Counted from the stretch's first letter, positions 37,757 through 51,187 are shown. The stretch is 64,000 nucleotides of DNA from Phylloscopus collybita (GCA_027886175.1 JAJNNQ010000009.1:17953501-18017500); one strand, 5' to 3'. Program-made: numbers and translations. The notes: a model not told the origin generated them from the letters alone.

Positions 37757-40700
37757 TTATTTTTCAAATAATGAAAAAAGAGATCACAGACATGGAAAAT
37801 TGAAAGTCTGATGCCCTAAGAGTACTAATATTAATGTATATACTTTCTATCATTGTACCATACAATACCATATTGCTTGAGCATTATTTGATTCTCCATG
37901 ACAGACTTAATTTCAGTTTAAGGATTCTAGCAGTCTGCAGAAGATAAGTATGTTACAATTCTATTTTTTGAATTTTAGATTAGATCAGCTATACTTCATG
38001 GTAGTGTTATAAAATAGGTCACATATAAGAAATTAGTGCATAATAGTTCCATCAACAAGCTTAACACAGCTGCCAGCACTCAACCCACTACAGTAGTACT
38101 CCAAGCTAGTTATACAGAAAACATCAGAACCACAAGCAAATATTTTATTTATATAAATATATATATAAATAGTCCTACTAAGTAACAAAAAAATCCATAT
38201 TAATGTAGGTAAATTTGTATTATCCAATAACAGATATATTCAATTACAGATAAAACACAATGACACATAACCTTTTCATAGTACTTCAAGATGATTAGGG
38301 AAGATATATAATTGAACACTACTGAAAACTATTTCTTCATGAAAACATCTCAGCTAACAAAAACAGAAATGCAAGCTCATACAAAATGAATTAAAATGTA
38401 TTGAAATAATATTTGAAAGGCTTTTTTTTTTTTAAATTATCTCTGTATTATCACTGAAAAACTTACTGTTTTAGCAGAAATACTGAGTTTAAAAAATCTG
38501 CTCATTTAAAGTCAAAATACAATTTATGGAAATGTGTGTATGTGTGCTCGCATGCACATACAAAGCTTTCTACAATTATTTGAACATTCAGGCAAAGTGT
38601 AATCAGGGTACTTACACATTTTACAACTTAATAAGGCAGCAAATTAATTTTTTTTACCCCAGAGTGGGATAAAATTGCTTACTTTGTAAATGGTTATCCC
38701 ACACTATTGTCAGGAGTTGTTGAAAGTTGAGGTTTAAAATAAAGACACAATTCCATTGTTTTTAATTACACAGAATATTGGTTTGAGACAGCTCATAACA
38801 TATTCACAAAGTTCCTATACATGTAATATTAAACTTCCATATTTTTACTCATACATATTGTAACATGATTTTTTTTTTTTTCTGAACTTGGGTATATTTG
38901 CTGGCCTTGTAAAACTGAGAACTTTTCTTTTAACAAGGCTAAAGATTACAGAAGAAATGTGGTCCAGGAACTCAGCCACTGTGCTATCATCTTTCCACAC
39001 TCTTTCCTCACAGCTCACATAAAGTGGAATAACATATGTGCTTCCTGACGAGTATGCAGCACACCTTTCCCACAAAAGGTCATACTATGATATTCAATGC
39101 TGATTTCCTCATTAACCTAGTTTTTAACCAAGCTGTGGTTCTTGCTTTAGGCATGTCCATAGTTCTTCTTTATGGGTACGGTTAGCATCATTAATTAATT
39201 CTGCATTTTTCAATTAATTACTCACAATTTAAACAGACTAATATTCTGAGGATATTGGAAAGCACTATACTTTTATACTGACAATTTTATTTGTGTTTCT
39301 AAATTTTATTTATTTTTATTTTAAAGGAAGCTACTGAAGTACACATTGAAGTTATTGGAAAAGACTATAGTTGCAGTCAATGTTTTTATACAGCTGTAAC
39401 AATTTAATATGGTGTCTTATCCATCTGAACCGTGAACAGCATTTCTGGGAAAATAATGATGGTAGACCTCAGGTCTCTAATACTCAGCAAAGGTGAGTCC
39501 AAGATCATCTGTGCTGTCAGCTCAGTTTGCTATTTCACTCTTTCTCCTCCACCTATCTGTGAAATGACAGATAGTTTTCAGAAACAAGAAAGCTTTGACA
39601 ACTGCTGTTAGTAAGGAAAACAAAATAATTTTGTGGTGTTATGGTAAAACAACACCCCAAATTTAAATATAACCATACTGTATATTGGTTCTCCATTATG
39701 CAAATTGGAAAATATAACAGTTTTATACATTATTGATCTTTTTGACACTTCAATTCTATTTCAAACTGTAGTTATATTCCAAATTCTTTAGCTCTTCCCT
39801 AATAATAGTTAAAAATAATTATCCACTTTAAAATGTGGTATCCAACCTTTTTGAGTATATGAGTTACATGACAAATATCATTAAGTGTCCCCTGAAACAT
39901 ACTGTGTGCATGTCAAAATCAAGCAAGTGGGAGTACTGCAGCTGCAGTTCCATTCATGACATGTTACCAAAGAAAAATAAATTAAGCTTCATTGGGCAAA
40001 CAAGTATATGTAAATGATTGTAGACATTTAGCTTTGCAGTCCTCTTTCTGAAGATGGAAATTCAGGTTATCATTTCCAGTCTATCATGTATTCTACAATG
40101 TAAGTGGAAAAAAGGTTATTAACAACTCAGAATTTAGTACGTGTATACATCTGTATGCAAATACATTGATACAGTGATATTGGACAACCTGTGGTAATTT
40201 CTTGATTCAACTATTTTTCAAAAGCACCTAGTAACATTCATACCTTGTAGCTTTAATGCCTTAATCTCCAGAAGAGAATAAATTCAGTAGAATCAATAAA
40301 GATTTTTGTGTAAGAGTTGGATTGTTTACTCTTTCTTATTGACAAAGCACTCAAAAACCAGCTGCTTAAGCAGGAACTCTTCACAATGCACACATAAATA
40401 ATTTTGACATTGTACAAGAACAGAAGTATAAGAACTAATATTATTGCCAAACTCAGAGAAAGAAACCTCACATGAATTTTGTAATCTCTAGATTATGAGG
40501 GCTATGTTGACCCAGCAGAACCACCAGCAGGTACTTTTTTTTGTTTTTTTTTTTTTTTTTATTAAAGATGATTTAGCTGATTATTTGGACATAGTATTAA
40601 AGAGAATTAGTCCCTCTGAAAGCCTTCTTTTTTAGTTTTGGCTTAATGACTAGATTCTCAGTTTTATATTTTCATGAGCTAAAGCTATGCAAAGTTTATG

Positions 40701-41269
40701 CAATGCCTTCAGCAAATTAGTGTTGTAGCAGTGTTAAAATCACCCATTGTAGTTATAAAGAATGATATGTGAAGGAATAAGCATATTAGGTATTATTCAT
40801 GTTCAGTTGAGGTCTTAGCATATTCTGCACTTTCTAAACCTCATAATTTATTGCATACAATATTTAGTACTATTGTTTCACTATAATCTATGTAAAACAT
40901 TTAGTTTTGCTTAGTAACACTTTAGTAGTTAGTGGCATCAGAACAATGAGAAATTTCAGTAGTTATCAGGCTGACTCATTAAGATGAAGTATCTTTAGAT
41001 ACGCATAATTTTTTGTCAAATCTGTGAAAAGAGTGAGCTAATAGAAAAGGTAAGCAAGGTAATATGTACTATATCATTAACCAAAGCACATCTTAACATA
41101 ACAATATACCTTCTAAGATCAGGAGATAAAAAGGAGCAGTGTGGGTAAGCCAAACGTCCTGCTGAAAATCTCAGTTTTAAGCTTTTCTGGCCTTAGTGCT
41201 ATTAAATGTCAAGTAAGGTAATTATGCACGTATGGCTTCATTAACAAAATGAACACCAAAAAAAATCTC
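37757..41269. other. AT-rich DNA without recognised gene
   Basis: An AT-only palindromic stretch lies near 38143-38170. A T-rich run with one G lies at about 40535-40560. The short frames at 38845-39075, 39835-40017 and 40253-40471 carry no motif. Confidence 0.5.
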
Positions 41270-41361
41270 CAAACCTAGTAAATATGCAAAAAAACCCCAA
41301 ACCAAAACAAACCACAAAACAAAAACCCAAAACAAACAAACAAACAAACAAACAAACAAAC
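41270..41361 (+). repeat. A/C-only simple tract with (AAAC)n
   Basis: AAACCCCAAACCAAAAC units followed by about seven clean AAAC repeats at 41334-41361. Confidence 0.9.
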
Positions 41362-42313
41362 TGCTGAGCATTAGGAAAGAATGATTTACTAGAATTGCAC
41401 ATAGACAGATATGTTGACTTCCACGTGAGAAACTACAGCTAAACAGCTTACACTTTATTCTCATTTCTGTTGATGTTTTATGCTAGCAATGTGTTATGCA
41501 GGCACACTTGACACTATATAAGGAAAGACTTTTGATCTAGGCCAAATGATTTATTGATAGTGTTTTAGAAGTGAAAATATTGGTAGGCATAATTTTTGCA
41601 GTATTAAGCAAGACATAATTGTTATTCCTACAAATAATATTTTAGTCACTTTTTAAAAATTCTTTCTTTAATTGTCTGTTTATTTTAGAACATTCAATTT
41701 ATACCCAGAGCCCCTAAAACTCAAATAAATTGGTAAAACAAAGCAACTTCCTTTGAAATCTACAGAATAGGTGCTATAGGGGTTACAGAAATTATGACTG
41801 AAAAATATAGGTGCTTTTTCAGCTTCATCTGTGAACATTTTTCTGGGAATAATTAAAATTAAAAATCTGTTCTTTGATAATAAATAGTTGAGAAAGATAT
41901 TGAATATGTTCCTAATTACTTGTTGTATGGTATAAAGTCAAGTTAATTTTTTATTATTGTAATTTATCTGTTTCACCTGAAGCTGATAAATTCATAGATT
42001 TATACAATTTCAATACATTCATACTTCTAAAGAATACCTACTGATGATTTAGTAAGCAGTTTTAAACACTTCAGCCATAGAATCTTATTTTTTAAAATAT
42101 ACATGCATTTGAATGTTTAAAAGAAGTATGGATTAAACTTAAGTCAATTTTATTTGATCAAACTTGTTCTCATACAAGACATGACTTCTTAATGGTTCAG
42201 CTGCATCTTAATCTGTTAAATTATTTACAAAATATTAGATTGGGATTTCTAGAGGTTGTATAATTGCAGATTAGTGATAAAGATTAGAAAATGTGAAAAT
42301 GGGAAAGTATGTG
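41362..42313. other. AT-rich DNA without recognised gene
   Basis: No recognised element; the sequence is AT-rich up to the LTR start. Confidence 0.5.
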
Positions 42314-42904
42314 TGTTCTGGTTTAGTCTGGAGTAGCAGTAATTTTCTTCAAGTATCTAGCATGGGACTGTTTTGCATTTGTTCTGAAAACAGTGCTGAT
42401 AACACGGGGATGTTTTTGTTACTATTGAGCAGTGCTGACACAGAGTCAAGGCTTTTCTGCTTCTCACCCCACCTCAGCAGCAAGGAGGCTGGGGATACAC
42501 AGGAAGCTGGGAGGGGGCACAATCAGAACAGCTGATCCAAACAGAGCACAGGGAAACTCCATGCCCTATGACATCATGATCAGCACTAAAGAGCTGGGAG
42601 GGGAAGAATGACATGTAGATGTTTGGAGTGATGATGTTTTCTTCCCAAGCCATCACCAAGCATAATGGAGCCCTGCTTTCCTGGAGAGGACTGAACATCT
42701 GCCTGCCCATGGGAAGTGGTGAATGAATTCTAAATTTTGCTTTGCTTGCACTTGCAACTTTTGCTTTGCCTATTAAACTGTTTTTTATCTCTATGCAAAA
42801 GGTCTCCCTCTTTAAATTTTCAGATTTTCTCCCATACCTCTCTGTGGAAGAGGGAGCGAGCAGCTGCACGGTACTTGGTTGCTAGCTGGTATTAAACCAT
42901 GACA
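42314..42904 (+). mobile_element. ERVK-like LTR, 5' LTR of a truncated provirus
   Basis: It starts TGTTCTGGTTTAGTC and ends ATTAAACCATGACA, so the two ends are inverted complements (TGTTCTGGTTTAG against TAAACCATGACA). Inside are a GACATCATGATCAG box near 42570, a TATA position decayed to CACTAAAG, and an ATTAAA poly(A) signal at 42772-42777. Eight bases after the LTR comes a primer binding site, which shows that this is a 5' LTR still joined to interior DNA. It shares its U3 order with the minus-strand LTR at 13273. Frames 42293-42535 (+) and 42474-42869 (-) lie in it and are not genes. Confidence 0.85.
42772..42777 (+). promoter_or_regulatory. Poly(A) signal ATTAAA of the ERVK-like LTR
   Basis: The variant hexamer sits about 130 bases before the LTR end, in the same place as the ATTAAA at 13287-13292 in the sister LTR. 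Confidence 0.6.
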
Positions 42905-42912
42905 GTCCTTTT

Positions 42913-42930
42913 TGACACCCAACATGGGAC
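42913..42930 (+). promoter_or_regulatory. Decayed retroviral primer binding site, tRNA-Lys type
   Basis: TGACACCCAACATGGGAC differs from the lysine tRNA (Lys1,2) primer site by transitions only, most at CpG or CpG-derived positions, a typical methylation-decay pattern. Its place just behind the LTR supports the call and the ERVK-like class assignment. Confidence 0.7.
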
Positions 42931-43133
42931 TCAAAGTGTTTGAGATAATGACAGATTTGATTGGAAAGTCCTAGATCAAATTCATAGGTATTATTGCTGT
43001 TCAGGTATGAATTGCCTGGCTTCTGTGCTTGACATTGAGCTTGCTATTCATGTAGTGCTTCTTTTATCCTCTGCTGCTATTCTTGTGTGCCTGTAGAGAA
43101 CAGGCTGAATCTTCAGTGAGAATTCAAGTTGAA
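42931..43133 (+). mobile_element. Leader region of the truncated provirus
   Basis: It follows the primer binding site and precedes the 48-bp repeats. No gag frame is open. I infer untranslated leader from position only. Confidence 0.5.
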
Positions 43134-43675
43134 GGGTCTGTGACCTATGGATGACTTCATGTGCAAGCAGGACTCTCTAAAGCATCCATGGCCATGGATA
43201 AGTCGACCCCAAAGCAGGTATATCTGAAAGCACCTGTGCTGTGGCTATCATGTGCCACAGCAGGTATATGTCTGAAGGCCCTCTGGTCCAAGGATAAGTC
43301 CACACTGCAGCAGAAGAAGGTACATCACAAAGCATCTGTGGCTCTGGAGAAGTCCACGATGGCAGCAAGTTTACCTTGAAGCACCAGTGGTTGTGCATGA
43401 AGTCATGCTGGAGCACCTCAAAGAGTGGGACCATGAATAAGCCCAAGACAGAGCAGGAATACCTGCAGAGGGATTCCAGCCATAGGTATTCATGTGTTGG
43501 AGCAGGGTCTCAGATTAAGGGACTGTTGCTGTGGGTAAGGCCACGCAGGAGCAGGTGTATCTCTGAAGGTGTGGTGGCCCATGAGCAAGGCCACAGTGGA
43601 ACACGGGCAGCTCAGTGAAACTGTGGCTATGGAATAGTCTGTGCTGCAGCAGATTGGCTGGCTCATCTATGTGTC
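43134..43675 (+). repeat. Degenerate 48-bp minisatellite, about 11 units
   Basis: Imperfect units of the form GCAyCTGTGGCyATGGATAA followed by GTCCACnCTGGAGCAGGTAT and ATCTGAAA. Unit starts fall at about 43134, 43182, 43230, 43278, 43332, 43381, 43423, 43472, 43520, 43569 and 43621, giving spacings of 48, 48, 48, 54, 49, 42, 49, 48, 49 and 52. The 48-base period is a multiple of three, but no frame is open throughout on either strand. Frames 43161-43379, 43177-43446, 43376-43618 and 43515-43754 are readings of the array. It lies 200 bases behind the primer binding site, so it belongs to the provirus leader or to a nested element. A related phrase (GTGGAGCAGGGGAAGAG) occurs in the LTR at 4096. 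Confidence 0.75.
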
Positions 43676-44160
43676 TCCATATGGAGCTGGAACACTGTAC
43701 AATAAATCCAATCCAGAGCAGGGGCAAGTGGAGGAGCTCTAAGTTCAGATTCAAAAGGACCGGTAATGCAGGTTATTATGGAAATTCCTTGACTGTAAAC
43801 TGGGATTTGAGCTGCATATTTTTTGAATGACTATAGAGGAACCCCTTGTTTGCTAGCCAGATTAGGAGGAAGGGGAAGAGTTAATTAGATAAAACCTGTA
43901 GCCTAACCTAAACGGACTAGGAGTGGAGGTTGGAGCATATAAAAAATTAACTCTATGCCATTCAAGACCAGCACAGGACACACCCAGCATCACTACATTG
44001 AACATACTACAGAGACAGCTAATATGAACCACACTGGTAATCTGATTGAACCGTGTATTACAATTGCTGAATTTTACCAAAAACTCCTTACATTTGTATT
44101 GCATTATGTGGCATATTCTGTATTACCCTGCTAAATCAGAAATCTGCTGTAAAATCAACT
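43676..44160 (+). mobile_element. Possible further interior of the truncated provirus
   Basis: The sequence continues without a visible break from the minisatellite (GAGCAGGGGCAAGTGGAGG at about 43719), then becomes AT-richer. No gag, pol or env reading and no second LTR can be recognised. The right boundary of the provirus is unknown; it could end anywhere from 43750 to about 44160. Confidence 0.3.
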
Positions 44161-47100
44161 ATCTTTAACAAGTAAATTTGATATTAAGTATTATACCTTC
44201 CATGCATGGGTTATCTAAAAGAACCTGGTCAGACAGTATTAAACTCTGTCAGAGGGCAAGGAAAAGGAGATGGTTGCTGCAATAGGACATGAAAGGAAGA
44301 CACAGACTATGTTTCAGTTGACAGGGCAAGATTTTTTGACTTTTATTCTGTGTGACTTCAATTATATAGTATTTACACTTAGATCATGGATTGTAGAATG
44401 AGATTGCCACCTCTCCAATCACATTGGTCAAGCTAAAAGTTTATCAATTGTTTCTTCTTTAGAAGAGGAATGAAAAACGTATTTATTATAAACATTACTT
44501 TTATTTATAACGCTTGCATGAGAAAGAATTCAGAAACTATGAAAACATTAGAAGGCTCAAAAATCAGGGTGAAAGATGGTAATGTTAGAGAACAGGCAAA
44601 GATTTTTTTAAATATTCTAGACAATAAAATTATTAACCTATATTGTATATACTGGAAGAAAATTTTGTTCCAGCATTTTTGCTGTTGTTGCACAGTAACA
44701 GGAGGAAAGTCTCAGAATGACTCTAAGAATAAAATCACATTAAAATTATGAATTTAATATTTAAATACAGCTTAATTACAGGAAATGGATATTAAAATAA
44801 TTTGTGGTAGTGTAATGGGCAGCCAGCAGTAATTCTAGCTATATTTTGTTTTCTTTCCTTATTTTGTTTACTGTTATTTATTCTAGTAAAAGCAGATCAC
44901 CATTTTTGTAATTAGCAAATCAAATAACATAAGCATTGTATGGAAACCATGCAGGTGTAACAAAGGTTCTCTGAGGGTAGAGGAATATCTTCAAAAGATA
45001 GTTTTTAAATGCTAAAACTCACAATACCTCATCAATTCTTCAGCTTTAAGTCAATTCATTATCACCAGATAACGTTTATGAGCTCTCTTGTACTCAGATC
45101 TATCAGAAAGACTGTCTAGGGATTACTAAACAGTGACCTCATATGACATGTTATTGATTTCAAATTGAAACCTAATTCCTACAAAAGGACCCTAGTTCAG
45201 TCTGCCACTACTGTGTCTGAAAGGAAGTGTGAGTACTGTAATTAAATTTATTTTCTTGGCCATTACACTTGATGAGTTGAAAAGTTCTTTGGACATCTTC
45301 AAGTTTATCAGTGTCAAATTTTGAAAAAGGTAACTCAAAATTCCCTTTAACTGCAAGGTAGAAGTTAAGGGAATAAATTTGCTTTTTCTATGATACATAC
45401 TCATTGCTACATTGTTATTCAGAAATTTAAAAAAATGGGAATTAGGTGAATGCAAGTAATGTTTAAAAAGTTATGATACATTTAGGCCTGAAGTGGGTAC
45501 AAATCAAAAATACTTCACTGTATATTCTGTCAACAGATTTCAGTGCCTTTAAATAATTTTTTCTCTTTAATTGTAGCAGAGTTCATCTCATGCTGGGTGT
45601 TCATAAATCCCTTCAGCTTCAGTAGAGTTTGAAGCCGACGACATTGAACCTCTTTCAGGATATGCCTCTCTAAGGTGTGGTAAGCAGTGGAAGTTCTACA
45701 GTTATAGGCATTTGATAAGACTGCAGGAAGCTAATGCAGAGTACGTCAGTCAGACCTCTTCCATACTAAATACATATAGAAAAGAACTCTCTACTGAAAC
45801 TGTTCAATCTTTTCTCTGTATCTAAAGAAATCAAGATTTTAACTGTAGAATCAGAATTTGCTTCATCAAAACAAATCACATATGAGTCCATCTACCTATT
45901 TTTGTCGTCTATTATCAAGCAAAATCCAATCCAAGCAACCTGTAAATGGAACATGTATACAGTGGTTTCACATAATTAGGTGTCAGTGATGTTTTAAAAG
46001 ACACAAGTAATAACTGCTATATGGACTGAGAAGAGAAAAATTCCATTCTCAGTAATGAATGTTTTCTAGGAGTATGTTACTGAGCCAGGTGTAATATAAT
46101 ACCAAAAAATACAAATTAGAACAATCAATGTCAATGTGTGACTAATGCTGTTCAAAACACTAGACTGTGAGAACAAACACTAGAATGAGCTCAAGAACAA
46201 CATTAGAACAGGTAGTGAAATATCATAGCAACCTTGCCACCATGAAAAAAACCAAACAAGTTGGGGATGCAGTACTGGCTTTGATAAGTTGAAGGAAGTA
46301 TGTAAACACCATTAAATGAGTCTGAAGCTTCTGAAAAAAAATTACTTTGGAAAAACTATGATCTAAAAATTGCTGAAATAAAATGCTTAAGAGTCCTGAC
46401 TTGAAAAAGGCAGGAATCTTTCCCCTGCTTTGTGCAGAGTTCTCCTGTCATCTGCAGTTTATTCCCAAGTGGACTGCAATTACCTATTCTGTACATATTC
46501 TTACCATGAGTATCAGCAGCTGCATACTCTTGTGTCTATCCTAAAATACAGATTAACATGGTTATTTCCTTTCTAGTGTCTCTGAGTGTATATGCTTAAG
46601 GGTTTCTTAGCCGAGAACATGTTAGCAGAGAACAGTTTAATATCTGGAAGAGCAGGAAGAAAACAGTATTTTTGTCTTGGTCTGAAAAAGCCTGTCTTCA
46701 AATACTGGTGCACTAGATGAAGAACCAATAATGGTTTTTAATAATAGTTTCTTAATATAGTAAAGCAGATAAAAGTTGATCTATACATAAGTTGTAAAAT
46801 CTGTTGAGAGTAAAATACGTGACATGAAGAACCCAATGAAGGAAGAATTAGAAAAACAGTAAATACTTAAAATATTACTCAAAGATAAAATCTTGAAAAA
46901 GATCAAAAAGCCACAACAGGATTTTTTTAAACTTTTTCTTTCAGAAAGCAGGTCTAAGGAATTTCATTGCCAACCTCACATTCCAGTGAGAATGCAATAA
47001 AGAACATACGATTACATAACACCGTATTAACAAATTTAACAAAATTCTTCTTTACCTGTTTTATGACTGCTGACCTATGAAGCAATTTATTAATAGCTAA

Positions 47101-48548
47101 AATTTTAATGCATCTGCTGTATTTAGCTTTCGATCAATACCATGCCTTGTAACAGTCTTGACACAGGAAAACAGAGAAATTGCTCTGCAAACAACCTCAA
47201 CTAAATCTCTGATAAGATTTACAAACTTCTGCCACAGTTGTCATTAATTATCAGATCTTGTTAGATAATCTGTGCTATCACTTGGGGCTTGCCTTTGCTG
47301 ATCTTACTTGTCTTGAATGATACTTAAATCATTGATCATTCCTTGCATTGTTTAAACATGTTTTTCTTTGAATCCCTTTATAATTATTATTAGAGTCTCG
47401 TCTCAGCCTCTTTTTATATTCTCTCTCAGTGCATGATCTCATTAACATTCATTATGACAAGTTTTGGTCTCTGGTAACAGTTTCATGCCAGCAATACATC
47501 ATTTTATAGTTTTGTTTTGTTTTTTGATTTTCCTTCACTTCCTTTTTCTGCTTTAACTCTGAGAACAGCTGTTTGATGTGTACAACTAATGAATGCTAAT
47601 ATTTTGATTCACAATGTTTCCCAAAGAGATCTCACAGGTGTTGACACTGATATGACTGATGTCTGAAATCAGATGTCATCCCTAATATTCAGCTGATGAC
47701 ATGTGGCTTTCTCCCAAGAAAAACACCTTTCTTCAGTATCGCTCAAGGAAAGATCTGATACTTGGAGCTGACTAGCGAGCAGAATGCTTTCTTTTTTTAC
47801 AACCAGGATATTTCAACGATCTCCCACAAACCCCAAAATAACTAGGAGTAAATTAAGCTCACCTGAAATCCTTTTCAGCATTTTTACTTGCCCGGAAAAA
47901 ATTCAATTAGATATCAATATTATCATTATTCAAACTTTTTCATAAATTTGATTATTAGTAGAAAAAAATAGCAGCGTTTCATTTGGAATGGACAAGTAAT
48001 GTTGATGTAAGTCAAAAATACCACTTTAGGGACAGAACTTGAAAAAAAAAAATACTCATATTCACAGAGTATGCATTAAAAACAAAACCATGTAAAGGAA
48101 CATATGTTAGAAATCATAAAGGACCATGGCCAGGTGACTCTTTTATTTTATTTACACATAATAACACATAGATTCAGACTCACTGATCTAGGTACTGGAG
48201 AATTACATCAAAATGTTCTATCTCAAAGGCTTCTGATCCTGACATTATTGGTTTTGAACATCTTTTATTCCAATTTCACTATAATTTCCAGGCTTTTACA
48301 GACTAATTGACTAGACATCTGTATCAGCAGTCTTGATATAGTAGGGTGTTTTCTAGTTTTACTGTCAAACAGATGAATGATATGAATGCATCCTAGGCAG
48401 TGCTCAATGTTGTATAATTATTAGTAATATACTTAGACATTGGAGTGACATCTTCGAGTAGATATAGGGAGAATCCAAAGACTTCAGAGTGAGAAATATA
48501 GACGTAATCATATCAATCAAGAAAAAGTAAAATCTCTCTTCCATCTAC
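44161..48548. other. AT-rich DNA without recognised gene
   Basis: Nothing recognised. Frames at 44470-44751 (+), 45192-45455 (-) and 48104-48310 (+) have no family likeness. Confidence 0.5.
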
Positions 48549-48930
48549 CATTCTCATCTCCAAACTCTCTTGTACCTGCATCTCTTCAATGTTGTTGCTG
48601 CTTTATTGGATGTTGTGGCCAGATAATCCAAACACCAAGTGCCCCTGGCAGTCCACTGTAGGTATGGTATCACTTATGACCCTCGGCTATCAGGGACTGA
48701 GTTGTCACATGGGAATGTTGCTGCTCATGTCTCCTACTTCCTCAATAAAACTTCCATCTATAACGTGTTGTCAGACTCCAATATTGTTTGGACCACACCA
48801 CCCCAGATCATCTTTTTTGGTGCCATTTCTCACATCTGCTATCATTGTGAATATTTTCCATTCAATTTCTTCTGAGTCTCCATACTCAGAAAAAACTGTA
48901 GTTTCCATATGTTTCCCCTTTTTTACTTAA
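48549..48930 (+). other. Unclassified GC-richer stretch with two overlapping open frames
   Basis: Two plus-strand frames, 48589-48930 (113 codons) and 48639-48875 (opening at a GTG), overlap in a block less AT-rich than its surroundings. The second frame reads like ordinary protein in composition (Tyr, His, Asn and Ser mixed, few runs), but I recognise no family. No splice-site pair or poly(A) tail decides whether it is an exon, a decayed retrocopy, old transposon coding sequence or chance. Confidence 0.2.
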
Positions 48931-49080
48931 ATAACTCACCACTTCCTAAAGTTTAGACTTTGAGTTAAGATTTTATTAAGTAGTTTTGAAATTGCAAACA
49001 TAAAAACGCAGAATCAATGAAAAGGACAAACCTATGCTGAGATGTAAAACTGAAGCAGTGTCTCTTGTGAATCTCAACTA
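48931..49080. other. AT-rich spacer
   Basis: Nothing recognised between the unclassified stretch and the A/C-only tract. Confidence 0.4.
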
Positions 49081-49145
49081 GAAAAACAAAAACAAAACCA
49101 AAAACACCCACAAAAAAACAAAGCAACAAAAAAACACAAACACCC
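49081..49145 (+). repeat. A/C-only simple tract
   Basis: AAAAACAAAAACAAAACC and CACCCACAAAAAAAC units. The minus frame at 48965-49147 reads part of it as Phe/Val repeats. Confidence 0.85.
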
Positions 49146-49367
49146 ACCCACTAGATGAAAAAATGTAAAACTAAACTGTTCATGATAGCAAAAGGAATTC
49201 AATAAATAAGTAAGTCCAGGTAAAATTGAAACAGAGAATCAGACATAAAAAAATGAAAGATTTTTCAGGACACTGCAATAACAGCAACCAACTTTTAAAT
49301 AAAGTGAGTGAAATAGAGAACAAATGAAAATATTTATCCTTGCTTGACTCCCAAATGAACTATATTT

Positions 49368-49425
49368 TCAAAAACAAAACAAAACAAAACAAACAAAACA
49401 AAAACAAAAACAAAAACACCCCCTT
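49368..49425 (+). repeat. A/C-only simple tract with (AAAAC)n
   Basis: AAAAC and AAAAAC units ending in a CACCCCC stretch; no G or T. Confidence 0.85.
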
Positions 49426-51187
49426 CCCAAAAATAAAGCCATAACCCCAAGAAAATTACACTTTATTACACCCTAATTCAAAGTTAGTCTGAATCATCAA
49501 AGTACTTTTCATCAAATTACACAAACCAATTCAAACTTAATAAAGCTCATTTGTTGTATTGGTAAAACAAATTGACTCATTCACCTTATTTTCTCAAAAC
49601 TTTCTTTTTTAGAGTATTTTTATAACCCTCTTCCCCCAAATTCTCATGCAAATATATGTTCTTCTTGTGGAAATATGCTCCAGGTCTTTCATTGAAAGGA
49701 CCAGCACAATTTTCATAGCAGCCATATGCTTCTTGTAACTTTTACAGAAAATTAAGTCTCCATACTTCCTTTTTTTTTTTTCTTCTCCTTATACAAAGAA
49801 TGACATGTTTTGTTAAATTACAACTTGTCAGCATGCTTTGTAACAGCCAAAAATGATTGAAGAGACAGAGAAAATACACAGGCCTAGATTTCCTTAACAG
49901 ATAAAAGTCACCTTTTTATTATATATATACACATAAAAATAATTATTATTATTTTAAAAATTAACTGATACTTTGATTGAATATATTCTTGGTACAAAAT
50001 GCAGTGAAAGAAAGTGACTTGAATTCTTGTGAGATTTTTCACAGCCATTGTACAATACATACTTACGTTAATATTTTCACTCTTCAGTTCTAATATATTA
50101 TAATTTGTGTTAAAGTATATTATATTGTAAAAATAGAGTTGTTATATTACACTAATGTTTTCCTGGTGTTTCTAAAAGACCCTTATATCATCTACTTTGT
50201 GCCTTGCAGCAAAAAGATATTGATTTTAAACAAATGGAAAACTCCAGAAATTCTGATTCTCAATGTTTTCTTAACTTATGTTTGCATAAAAAATGACAGA
50301 AAGATCAGTAAGTAAATTAAAGTATGGCATTTTTGAAGCTGGATGTCTCAGTTTTGCCAGGAGATTCTGACTGGTATGCTTCACCAATATTCTGTGCTCT
50401 GTTCAGGTTAATCACATCATAATAAAACAAAGGCAGCTCTTTAAAAATGGTCTGATTTTTTAATAAAATATATCAGTATATTTTTGGAAGATAAGGAAGA
50501 TAAAATCAGGGTTAGTGTAGCTGGAAATAAGACAATAACTGCCTGCATGCTATAGAGCTAAGAATATGAAAGACAGAATATTTGTTTGTTTTTACTTTTA
50601 GAGTAACAGGCTTTTGATATTATGCTGTTGGCAGACATTTCAGATAATTTAACATTTTCTGATATTGAGAAGATATTTTAAGTGTCATCTAAGAATAAAA
50701 TGTGAAGTTTCATTTGCAGCACTTTTTGATCTTATTAATATTTTTGTAACAAAACTTCAACCAAATGATATTTAAATCATGTGGTTTGTCACTAGATACA
50801 GTTTCATCTATAAAATCCTTCTATTGATTTGAGATAAATCCTTGATATTTGATTTTACTCTAATTTCAGATTTCATTCAATCTTGTCAAGTTTTTCAAAT
50901 TTCTATTTGAAAACAATGTTTCTGGATGCTGACCATTAAATAAAACCAAAACTTTTCTTTGAGTTATGAGCAGAAAGATATTTCTGTTCACAGAAGTTTA
51001 GCAATTAAAATAAAGTTGCTTTTTAGTTGCTTTTCTGAAGCAGAAGTAGATTATTAAGTCTTTTAAAAGATAAGTGTAACTCTATCTATTTTTTCTATTT
51101 ATTTAATCTATTTTTTCTATAAAGTGAGATGTCTCTACACTCAGTTGCCATGGACTTCCTAGTCCTTTAGGTGCCTGCTTTGGTACT
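49426..51187. other. AT-rich DNA without recognised gene
   Basis: Nothing recognised; an AT-only run lies near 49919-49930. Confidence 0.5.

Noticed and set aside
43945..43976. Head of a third, minus-strand ERVK-like LTR (TTAACTCTATGCCATTCAAG followed by ACCAGCACA)
   Set aside because: Only about 30 bases resemble the LTR head, and the sequence on its left does not continue as LTR. It may be chance or provirus interior.
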